From: Cheilinus undulatus
Taxonomy: Eukaryota > Chordata > Actinopteri > Labriformes > Labridae
Length of the DNA: 64,000 nucleotides
Assembly (NCBI RefSeq): GCF_018320785.1
Contig: NC_054886.1
Span: 10,601,207-10,665,206, forward strand
Direction of reading: 5' to 3'
Numbering within the stretch: position 1 is the stretch's first letter; each line of letters begins with the position of its first letter. The notes under the pieces are model-generated. The model was not told the origin of the DNA. It was given only the letters and a program-made list of their open reading frames with translations, and made no database searches. Below, one piece after another: positions 47,501 to 59,500 of the stretch. A program made the position numbers and the translations under genes.

Positions 47501-50500
47501 GACTTGTGTAATCTCTGACTTTTTCAAAGCTAGGGCAGAAAAAGGCACTTATTGTGCCTGAGGCCTTGGTTAAAAAGCACTGTTATTAGCCAAAGTAAGG
47601 GTAGAAGAAGCTTTTTATTTGATACAAAGATTGGCTAGAAATAGCCTTGTATTTTAACCAAAGCTTGGGTACAATGAATAGACCCATTTTTTCCAGGTCC
47701 TATATAAAAACAGCCCAAAGCTTGGGTAAAGATAGCCCTACATTCTACCCGAAGCTTTTTCTAAAAGATGTCCTCTTATTGGCCAAAGATGAGGTAAAAG
47801 ACACCCTAAATTCTGGGCACAACCTGTCCAAACATTCCTTTATTTTACTTAAACTTAGGCAATAATTAGCCCTATGTTCTACCTAAAACTAAGGTATAAA
47901 TAGCCCTATATTCCAACTAAATATTGAGTAGGAATAACCTCACATTTTACCTTATGCCTGAGTAGAACGGACCCTGTATTAAAGACCCTGTAAATTGAAA
48001 ATAAATCTGTATTTAGGTTTGTTGTATGACAGGCCACTGTGTTATGGGCCCCGAGGTCAAACTTCAGTCAAATAAAACATCTCTAAGTTTATAAAAATTA
48101 AGCCTCAAAATCATGAAAAATGAGGCAGTAAACTCTTCTCCAGGATGGTGTGGTCATGTCTGTTGAATGAGCTGAAGCCACGCCCACTCAGGAGAAATAC
48201 GATCCTCTCAAATTAAAAAAAAATAATACAATCTGAATTGAAGAAAGCACTCAAGCCATTAGCCTGCCTCTTTACCTTTTTTGACCTTAGAAAGTCTGTT
48301 TTCTGGCTCAAATCTCTGTTATGATACTTTAAATGATCAAAAGACCACTGTGGTTGATAGATTTGGAAAATATACCTCAAAATTAACAATAAAAACATTA
48401 TTTAACTGACAGCTAACTGTCAATAAAGGCAGTGACATCAGCTAACAACAGACTGTATTGAGATGAACTGCTCTGGGATCTTATATTGTTGTGTTAGAGG
48501 GGTGTGGTCATTCTCTACTGTGGGCTCATGACATCATGAGCCCACACATTGGCCCCGCCCAAGTTAAAACCAAGCCAGGAAAGAGGTGAAAAACTTTTGA
48601 ACACTCTCAATCCAAAAGCCAGTCACATGTAGATCTCAGTGTTTTCACATGTTTACAGCAACCATATTCCAACATATCTGGTGTGTTAAGACACAAATTT
48701 TGGATTTCACTTTACAGGGTCTTTAACTTGAAGCAAGGGTATGTATTGCCTTATATTTTGGTACAAGATATGATTAAATTTGGCATAAATTTACCCAAAG
48801 GCTGTGTAAAAAATGCCCATATTTTACTTAAAGTTTGGGCAGAGATAGCTCTATATATGACCAAAAGTTTAGTAATACATAGACCTGTGATTTATCTCAA
48901 ACTAAGGTATAAATAGCCCTGTATACCAAATAAATATTCAGTTTCAATAACCTCATAGTTTACCCAAAGCTTGGGAAGAAATAGCCCTATATTTAACCCA
49001 AAGCTTGGGTAGAAATAGCCCAACATTTTCCCTGAAGTTTGGGTAGAAATAGCTCTATATTTTCCATGAAGTTTATAAGTATAGCTCTCTATTTTACCTC
49101 AGATTTAGATAGAAATAGTAATATATTTTACCTAAAGTTTGCACTGAAAAAGCCTTATACTTTATCTAAGGTTTGGGAAGAAAAGGTCCTATATTTTCCC
49201 TGAAGTGTGAGTAGATATAGCCCTGTATTTTACCTAAAATTTAGGTTGAAATAGACCTATATTTTACCCAAAGTTTGCATTAAGATAGCCCTATTTTTTA
49301 CTCAAAGTTTGCACCAAAAAGCCCTATACTTTACCTAAAGTTTGCATTGAAAAAGGCCAATCCTTTACCTAAGGTTTGGGGAGAAATAGCCCTCTATTTT
49401 ACCTAAAATTTAGGATGAAATAGACCTATATTTTACCCAAAGTTTATGTTGACATAGCCCTATATTTAACCCAAAATTTGCATAGAGGTAGCCCTACATT
49501 TTACCCAAAGTTTGTTTTGAAATGGATGTTTATTTTGCCCAAGGTTTCTGTAGCCGTGTAATTCACCTAAAGCTATTGCAGATTTAGCCCTATATTTTGC
49601 ATAAAGCTTGAGCTAGAAAGCCTGTAATAAGCACATATTAATGCGAGCACCAAATAAGCTGCTCTTGTAAAGTTTTAGTTGAATCTTTTAAAAAATAAAG
49701 ATGTTGGGGTTCCATTTCAGCATCATCAGCTGCACTATAATGAACATTTTAATTGTTTTTCGTTTAAAAAACACATTGCACAAGTCTGAATTGATGAGAT
49801 TAAATAAGAAATACTATTTAATGTCAAAAATAAACTGCAGTTCATGAATCTTGGGTTACATCAGGTTGTAAATCAGCGGAGAGATGCTCCAAAGATGCAT
49901 TCCTTGGCTGCATGAAGCAGCGTACAGATGGGACGGATGTGATCGCACTGCTGGGACTCATTGTTCATGTTTGGTCTGAGACTGAAGACTTTAGTTTTAG
50001 AGTATTCCAGATTTTATGGTAGTAATCCAAACATTTATATTGTAAACAGCTCATGCACATTGTTAAAATTCAAAGATTTCCTGTAAACCGGACAGTATGA
50101 ATGTATAAATCAGACAACCAGCCCTGTTAGAGTTACTAAATCATCCTTCTTTTGGTGCATGTTTCCCTTTGTACATCCATGCTCTCTCTCGCCTGTTTAT
50201 GGATGTTTTTCATGCATGAATCAAAGACTAACTGCATCCATCTGTGTCTGATTTACAGTGTCTACATGTGTTTATGTTGAGAGTCTGACTCCTGCTGTCG
50301 GCGTGTTTCAGGGTTCGGAGAAACAGCGAGAAACTCGGAAACCCCGAGAAACCGAGGAAACGTCTGGACAAGAAGGCAGCGTCCTCAGCGAACCTTCTCA
50401 CCCGCTCACCGAGCCTGGAGAAGTGAGTCACAAAAAAACACACTCACACATAAAATGCACATGTGCAGCCTTTTAGATCTTATCATAGAGACAACGGATC

Positions 50501-53500
50501 ATCAAATGGAGAACAAATATATGTATGAATAAGACTGTAGAACTTGGTTTATAAGCAGCGTTTTAGTCACAGATGTTTTCATCAAAAAGTTGATTCTGTG
50601 TATAGGACCAATATACCAATAAAAAAGGCTGAGACAGGCACTTTCATTACCACCAATTGCAGCCAGTTTCATCAAACACTGCCAACATCTCACAAAAGTG
50701 GTTGGGCCCCTGAAAGACCCAGTGAGGGCCCTCCCCATACAGGATTCAGAAATATAAACCAGGGCTGTGAAGACTGATCACATTAATCCTGATTAATTCC
50801 ACAGTTTGGACGCTCCTGCTCTGGATGGTGAAAACAGACACTACTAATAGAACTAAAGCTGCACAGAAACTGAGTGTTATGTACTTAACTGATCACAATA
50901 GAAATTATTTTAACTTTTTTCCCCAAAAAACAGACTGTGGCATAGTGACTAATGTGACCTATAAACCAGATTTTACTGCGATCAAGTTTCAATAGAGCAT
51001 TATGAAGGAAGAGTATGTCTGTCTTAATTTGTTGTTTTTTTATCTTCACAGTCGAGCCAAAGAGCTTATGGCTGGTTCAGGTACGTTTTATTTAACATTG
51101 TCATTATTATTCTTGTGGACAAGGAATTAAACAGTTTGTTTATGTACAATACTTAACAAAGTGTTTAATATCAGGTTACTTTCTGTGAGAAATGTTTATT
51201 TCAAAATGATGTAAGGGTTTCAAAAATTACAACACAAGTTTATCTAATACTCAGTTTTGAATAAATATTTGTTGACATTTTTAGAATGTCAAAACTTGAA
51301 AACCCAAATTACATGTTACACCATCAGCCAGGCTGATCAGTTCACAAAGCACCTGTCCCCAGAAATGATCTTCAACCCTGATTCCAAAAAAATTGGGTCA
51401 CTGTGTAAAATGTAAATAAAAACAATGATTGTCAATCTCATAAACCCATATTTTATTCACAATAGAACATAAACAATGTATCAGATGTTGAAATTGAGAC
51501 ATTTTAACATTTTATGAAAAATGCTAGGTCATTTTGAATTTGATTGCAGCAACACATCTCAAAAAAGTATGGGCAGGGGAAGGGCAACAGTTGTTAAAGT
51601 AAGTGGTACTAATGAAAAACAGCTGGAGGAGCATTTTGCAACTATTTTGGTTAAAATGTCAACAGGACAGGAACATGACTGGGTATGAAAGGAGCATTTC
51701 AGAGAGGTGGAGGTCTGTGGTTTACAGAAAGAATTTAAAGGTTTGATTTTTCTGACCACAGAACCGTTTTCCATTTTGCCTAAGTCCATTTTGAATGAGC
51801 TCTGGCCCAGAGAAGGCAGTGGTGATTCTGGATTAGGGCTGGGCAATTAATCAAAAATTAGATTAAATTGCAATATGGCCTGCTGCAATTTTCAAATCGC
51901 AGAAGTTGCAATATTTTTTTAACCTGAAATTTGTGTCAAGACACCATTTTAAAACTTTTTTTGCAGCAGAGATATTATGCATTACATATCATGCTTAATT
52001 TTTGTTTGTTTTTGTTTTTATATATGAGAATGACATAAAAAATGATCACTCCCTTCAATGCAACAATTCATATCCTATTTGCAATACGAGTCAAAATCAT
52101 CACGACTACAGAGTTTTTCAAAATACTTAAGCTCTAATTTAGACAAAGATTGTATTGGTTACAATATAGAATAATTTATTGCTTGTGTTTGTTGGAAAAG
52201 ACATAAGATGAGGAACTTAAGAAATAATTACATATCAGATCACAGTTGCAATATTGGGAAAAAATATCACAATTAGATTATTTTCCAAAATCTTTCAGCC
52301 CTATTCTGGATCCTGTTCCCATATGGCTTCTTCTTTCCATGATCCAGCTTTAACTGTCATTTGTGGATGGCACGGTCAACTGTATTTTCCAAAAGTAATT
52401 GCCAGAAGTGTTCCTGGGTCTTGGTACAATTTACTGTATAATTTACCTAAAGCTTAGGTTAATATACATCTAAAATTTACTGAAAGCTTGGGTAGAAATA
52501 GTTCAATGTTTTACCTCAAGCTTTAGCAAGACCTTTATTTTAACTTACAGCTTGGGTAGTAGTCCTATATTTTTCCTAATTCTGGGAAGAAAATTACCCC
52601 ATATCACACCCAAAAATTGGGCCAGCATAGTCCTATATTGACCTCTGGCTTTGTCCCTTAAGTCAGTGGTTCTAAACCTTAGGGTCCGGACCCCCTCTGA
52701 GGTCGCAAGACACTGAGAGGGGGTCACCAGATGCCTTAAAAAAACTAAAAAGTTTTAAAATTACACTATTGCCACTTGACACCAATTTTACCAAATGTTA
52801 ACCCTTTTTTAATCACTTTTTGACATCAATTGTGCACATTTTAGCACATTGATGCCACTTAAAACCCATTTTTGTCCATTTTAAACCCTTTCCATCACTT
52901 TTTCTGCCGGTTTTTGCCAATTCTAAACCAATTTTTGCCACTTTCTGCCTATTATTGTCTCTGTTGACCCATTATTGCCTCTATCATCCACTTTTTACAC
53001 CCCTTTTTGCCCATTTTACCACAGTTAACCCATGTTTGCAAGTTTATATCAACTTTTCATCCCATTCCACCTAATTACCTTCGCCAAGGAGGTTATGTGA
53101 TCGGGTGGGTTTGTTTGTTAGTTTGTTAGCAACATAACTCAAAAAGTTGAGGACGGATTTTGATGAAATTTTCGGTAAATTTCAGAAATAGCATTAGGAA
53201 GAAATGATTTGATTTTGGTAGTGATCCAGATCACCGTCTGGATCGAGGAATTTTTTAAAAGGTTCTGTACTTTTGGGAGATAGGGCCAATGGCGGAGGTC
53301 TGTGGTCTCCGAGTGCTTTTCTAGTTTCCAAAAAGTTTTTGCACTTTAAAGCCATTTCAGCCACTTTTTAAACCCCTTTTACTGCTTTTTGTGCCTATTT
53401 TGCCACTTTCACTTATTTGTTTTTTTTTTTTTTGCCACTTTTATCAAATTTTTTAACATCTGATATGTTGTTCATGAATGAAATATGGGTTTATGAGATT

Positions 53501-56500
53501 TGACAGTCATTGTTTTTATTTACATCTTTCACAGTGTTCTGACTTTTTTTTGATTGTGGTTTCAAGTGTCTTTTTTGATTGTGAATCTTTGATCTTTACC
53601 GAGCTGTAGTAGGCAGACATGTCATATCAGCGCTGTCTGCAGGTTTTTTTCTGTTATCCTGTAATTAGCCTCTTGGTCTTTGTTCAGAGCAGTTATTCAG
53701 TAACCGGAGGTTTCCTAGATCTGTGGAGGACAAAGACACACCTAAAGATCAAAAACTCAGATTATATGGTATTTGAGTTGTGCAAACAAAGAGCTGAATA
53801 ACCGGGTTTACATCCTTTCACATCCTGAATGGAGCAGCTTCATCCTTTTAGTGCAAAGACTCCTCTTTGTAGTGAGTTTTCTGCAGACATTTAAACATGC
53901 TTAACTCTGTTAGCTTAGAGACTTGAGCCTGTGTATAACTGCTGACCTTTCTGATGAGTACGTCTCTAAACCAGGAGTTTCTTTTCTAATCACCACCAGG
54001 AGCATTAAAACTAGAACTAAAACTCCACATACTTCTAGGCTCAGGGTTGTTGTCAGTCTTTTCCCTCCTCTCCTTCCATCCTGATGTTTCTGTCCGTTTA
54101 TTCTCACATGGAATCATTCGTGTAAAAACGAGAGCATTTCCCAACAAACCGCAGCGTGGTAAGAACAGCTTTTATGAGTTTTGGCTTCAGCCTGGCTCTG
54201 GTTATTTCTGTTTTTGGGTCTCATTCCTACAGAACGCCGTGTAAGAGAAAAAGAGGCTCTGTTTGGGAAAGGCAAAGGAAGGTTTCTGCTAGATAAAGCA
54301 TGGTCAAACTTAGAAAATGAGGCTAAACTGGGCAGTTAAAAGGGGAGGAGTGCATTTTTCACATGATTCTACTTAAATCTATCTAACTTTATGAAGATCT
54401 GATTGATAAAGCATTAAACTTCTGCAGCTGAAGCTCAGTTTTGAGTTAGTTTCTCTGTCTGGACTCACGTGCTCTGTGGTGAGCTGAGTGGCCGCTCTCC
54501 TGACAGGATGATGGATGAAGAGTATAGAAAAACATTTCTGCTGCTCTCTGTCATTTACCGTTTGTCAGAAGAAGAGCTGTTCTTTGGAGGACTTTTATAC
54601 TCCTTATGGGTCATAGGATAGATTCTTGTGACTTGGCAGACTTCAAACTCCCAGTCCACCCCAATTTATTCTTTAATGTAACTGAATTAAATCTAGCCAG
54701 TTTTAATCCAGGCAGAGTTTGGACACTTGTCCATGAGTAGAGCTAAAATTACAGGATACTTCAGCTCTATGTGTAGTTATTAAATCATAAATGTGATGCA
54801 GAGAAGGTCGAGATCACAGAGCTCCTCTCTGCTGTCTGTGTGGTCAGAACCATCAATGTCTGGAAGAGAGAAGCTCGTCTCCGTCCTTTCTTTGATGTGG
54901 GGAAAAAGCACCAAGGTCTAGTCCTATTTCTGAATTCACCCCTAATTAATTTTCAGAGCCTCTTTGAAAACAGAGTTACAGGTGAAGCAGGGAAATATTC
55001 TCCTATGAAGTATAATGACCCTTCAAGTTCCTGATCATCATCTGTAGTTGTCGACAGCATGTGATGTTTTTAGAATGCTTGTTTGAAATCAAAATGACCA
55101 TAATGCATGGAAACAACATTAAATTATTAGATTTATGTTGGGATTTTAAATCTTACTTATGACTTACAAGGCATTTTGTGCGTCTTTTTAAGGAAATGTT
55201 TATACTGGAAGGCTGACTTCTTTTATTTCTTGACATGCAACCAAGGGCGGACTTTACCATTAGGCAAAGGTAGGCAATTGCCTGGGCCCTGACTTGTAGG
55301 GGCTCCCTGAACACATAACTTACTCAAACCTTGCTCCTGAACTATCCTTTTCTCTGACAATTAAAAAAAAAGTAAGGGGTTTACACAGTCATTAAAATGG
55401 GATTAATCATTCATCCAAACCTGCGTGGCCCTATGTGAAAAGGTCATTGCCCCCTAAATCTATAACCTAATAATAACATTGGAGTGTATTCCAGCATGAA
55501 TGTTTAAGGTCATGCCACAGCATCTTAATCAGATTTATGTCCAGACTTTGACTAGACCACTCCAAAACCTTCATTTAGTTTTTTTAGTCCATTCAATGTC
55601 AGACTTGCTGGTGTGTTTGGGATCATTGTCCTGCTCCATAAACGAAGTTTGTGTAATCTTGGGGTCATGAACTAATCCGGACATTCTCCTTCAGGATTTT
55701 GTGGTAGACAGCAGAATTCATGGTTCCATCACTTACAGCAAGTGGTCCAGGTCAAGGTCCAGACCATCCCACTGTCACCACCATGTTTGACTGTTGGCAT
55801 GGTGTTCTTTTGATGAAATACTGTTAGTTTTACTCCAGATTTAGCTTTTCTCCCTCATGTTGTCATAAACATGCTTTAAGAGGAGATGCTGATTTACTTG
55901 AACTAATAAACCTTGTGGGATACTGGTTAGACTGATTTCATTGTTTGAAGATGATGTCATTGTTTGAAGATGATGGTATCCTTTGAAGATGATGTCATTC
56001 TTTGAAGATGATGCCATCCTTTGAAGATGATGTCATTCTTTCGAGATGATGGTACCCTTTCAAGATGATGCCATCCTTTGAAGATGATGGTATCCTTTGA
56101 AGATGATTTTATTCTTTAAGATGATGCCATCCTTTCAAGTTGATGGTATCCTTTGAAGATGATGTCATCCTTTGAAGATGATGTATCCTTTCAAGATGAT
56201 GTCATTCTTTCAAGATGATGGTATCCTTTCAAGATGATGCAATCTTTTAAAGATGATGTCATCCTTTCAAGATGATGTTATTCTTTAAAAACATAAAACA
56301 CTTCAAACAATGACATCATCAAAGGAAGATTATGTAAAGTTCTATTCATAGGGCTTTTTTCTCCATTTTTTAAAGGTTTATTTTTGGGCTTTTTCCGCCT
56401 TGATTCGATAGAGGGGGACAGTGGATAGCGTTGGAAGAGGGTGGAGAGAGACATGCGGCAAAGGCCCACAGGCCAGATTTGAACCCGGGCCACGTGTGTA

Positions 56501-59500
56501 CATGGGTCATGCCTTAAATTGTTAGGCTAGTTGCGTGCACTTTTTTCTCCATTTTCACCAAATAGTCAGCCATACTTGAAAACTTTTGGAATAGAGGGTG
56601 GAATTGTCAAGGTACAAGGGTTTGGGTTCCAAACAAATTACAAACAAAGTCTTGGGGATCATCAGGATGTTTTTAGGCGAATGTGAGACAAGCCTTAGTG
56701 TTCTTTTGGTCAGCAGTGGTTTTGGCCTTGGAACTCTCCCTTGATACCATTTTTGCCCAGTCTCCTTCTTATTGTTGAATCATGAACACTGGCCTTAACT
56801 GAGTCAGGTGTGGTCTGCAATTCTTTTTTTGTTGTTTTGGGTTCTTTCAGGATCTCCTGAATCGTATGAATCGTCAATGTGCTCTTGGAGTTATTTTGGT
56901 AGGCCAGCCACTCCTAGGAAGGTCCACAACTGTTCACAGTTTTTCCTATTTGTGGGCAATGGCTCTCACTGTGGTTGGGTGGAGTCCCAAAGCCATAGAA
57001 ATGTCTTTGTAACCCTTTCCAGACTGATAGATGCCGATGTCTTTGTTTCCCATCTGTACTTGAATTTCTTTAGTTGGTGCTATGATGTGTTGCTTTCATA
57101 CTTTAACATTTACCAGTTAAGATCAAACTCTGCATGGCTAACTTTAAAGTTGTCCATCTGTAGGTTTTTGTGTCTGTTATTTAACAGTAAAACAGTGCTA
57201 TACTTTGATTTGGTTGCATCATGGCTGACTCATTTTGGAAGTTTAGACCTTACTTGATATATGATAAATCTTTTTAGCCTTTGAGATCCACCCACAGGAG
57301 CTGGAAAACACTGAAGTGGAAAATGACATCTGAAATACTGTAATCCTACCTCAAATGAGAAAAAGAGAGGAGATGGATGGAAAACGACATAGGAACGGTC
57401 CGAGTGTCTCTTTAATAAATGTGTATGTTTCAATGAGTCAGCTTTATCTTTTTTTTTTAGTTTTACTTGTGATCTTTGGCTGGTAAATGTTTTCAAAATG
57501 AAGTTCAAGTCTCCTTTCATGTCATCCTCTATTAACTTCTACCCACTACCACCATGTAACAGTCACATAAAGAGATAGTCAAAGACAGAATCAGCCTCCG
57601 GTCTCTTAAACCATTAGGTTTCCAGTCAAGCGGAGCCAGGTTTAAAATCCAAGGAGGAGAAAGAAAAGGAAAATCTAACTCAGTCTGAGATTCAGAGCTC
57701 ATAGATCTGAGTGGTATAAATCGGTGATAGATCCTCTGGGATTCTTCAGGTCAGAGTCAGGTCATCGTTGACTGAGAGCTCAGAGGATGAGGAGAAAGTT
57801 TTAATTTGTCTGCTAACCTAGTGTTTTTATCCTCACAGGATCTCCAGGGTCCAGGAGAGGAACATACAGCCAAGGTAAGCCTCCTGTTAGCTCACTTTAA
57901 GCTTTTTTTCATGCTTACTCTGGTTCCTTACCTCTCGGCAGGTCCCTTCCAGTTCTGTGAGCATGCAGCGCTAGTTAATGCTGTCAGTGATTTTAGACCA
58001 CATTTACACAATGATTTAAGCTGAAGATTGCAGTGTTTGTTTCATTTTGGCTGTTTAATCAGTTACAGCATTTTGGGTGCTTGACAAAAAGTAAGTCTTC
58101 AAAACAGTTTACAATTTTTTTAAAACATTGCCATCTCCTTTGTTATGAAAATGGGTAATATGTGGTTCCTGGCATCATCTTCAAAGGCAAGAATGGAAGG
58201 TTTTTAAAGGCTTTAAGGGTTGACGTCATCATCAAAGGCAACGGTGCAATGTTTGTAAATCTTTAAAGGAAGACATCATCTTTAAAGGCAAGACGCCTTT
58301 TTTCAATGTCATCCTTGAAAGATTCACTAACATTTTATCCTTGCCTTTGAAGACAAGACATCCTAAGCCCATAAAACATTCCATCCTTGCCTTTGAGGCT
58401 GATGTAATCCTTCAATGTCTGTAAACTTTCAATTCTTGCCTTTAAAGGATGATGTCATCCTTTTAAGTTTATGAAATATTCCATTCTTGCTTGTGAAGAT
58501 AAGTCATCCTTTAAAGACAATAAAACATCACATTCTTGCCTTTAAAGGTGATAGCATCTTTTTAAGTCTTATAAAACATTCTATCCTTGTCTTTGAAAAT
58601 ATGTTATCCTTTCATTCCTGTAAATATCCAATCCTTGCCTGTAAAGGATGATGTAATTCTTTAAAGTCTATTAAACATTCCATTCTCTGCCTTTAAGGAT
58701 GATGTCATCCTTTAAAGCCCTTAAAACATCTATCCTTGCCTGATCTTCAAAGGCTAGGAAATATATTTAAAGGCTTTAAAGAAAGACATTGTCTTCAAAG
58801 GCAAAGCTGGAATGTTTGTGACTCTTTAAAAGATGACATCATCTCTAAGGGCAAGAATAGAATGTTTTGTGAGCTTTAAAGTTTGACATCATATTCAAAG
58901 GTAAGAATAGATTGTTTTAAGATCTTTAAAGTATGACATCATCTTCAAAGGAATGGATAGGGTGTTGTATGATCTTTAACTGATGGAATGTTTTATAAAC
59001 ATCAAGTTTGACATCATTTTCAAAGACAAGGTCAGAATTATTTATAGGCTTCAAAGGGTGGCATCACCTTCAAAAGCAAGGATAGAATTTTTTATGAGCT
59101 TTACAGACACTACAAAGACAAGGCTGGAATTTTTGTGAAGCTGGGGCTGTTGGGGCCTTTTTGCCTCCATTTTTGCCAAATAGTATGCCACTGTTGGCAA
59201 CTTTCAAAAAAAATTTCCAAAGTTGCCAAGAAAGTACAGAAAACATTTTGTTGCCACAAATGTATAGTTCATTCCTGTGGGGTGTTGACAGTAAAGTAAA
59301 GGCAGTAAAGGCACATTAAAGTGAGATTAATATTAAACCTTCATCTTTGTCAACGAGAGCTCCACCCATGGTCCTCTGCTGTGTCTGTGTTCCAGGTCAC
59401 TCCATTAAAATGTTCATCCGGGGCCGTCCCATCACCATGTACGTCCCCTCCAACATCCAGAACTATGAGGAGCTGAAGATGGAGCCGCCATCGGAGAGGC

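Larger units (their letters stand above)
51376..53566. mobile_element. Decayed DNA transposon with about 110-bp inverted ends, carrying nested insertions
   Basis: The left end 51376-51490 (GTGTAAAATGTAAATAAAAA, then CATAAACCCATATTTTATTC) pairs with the right end 53455-53566 in reverse complement. Between them lie a hAT-like MITE (51834-52303), a fragment of minisatellite B (52432-52655), hAT-like end sequence (52665-52740), T-rich repeats, and another interspersed repeat (53085-53335). The transposase is unrecognisable, and the superfamily is not assigned. Confidence 0.6.
55450..57140 (-). pseudogene. Second Tc1-like transposon remnant, interrupted by a minisatellite and a SINE
   Basis: The left part (55490-55860) and right part (56590-57130) match, on the minus strand, the middle and N-terminal regions of a Tc1-type transposase: words such as CATGGTGGTGACAGTGGG, CTGGTCTAGTCAAAG and, toward the N-terminus, the helix-turn-helix coding region. 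The two parts are separated by a minisatellite (55920-56280) and a SINE (56360-56540). Stops and indels are frequent. It is a different subfamily from the remnant at 23986-25100. Confidence 0.7.
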
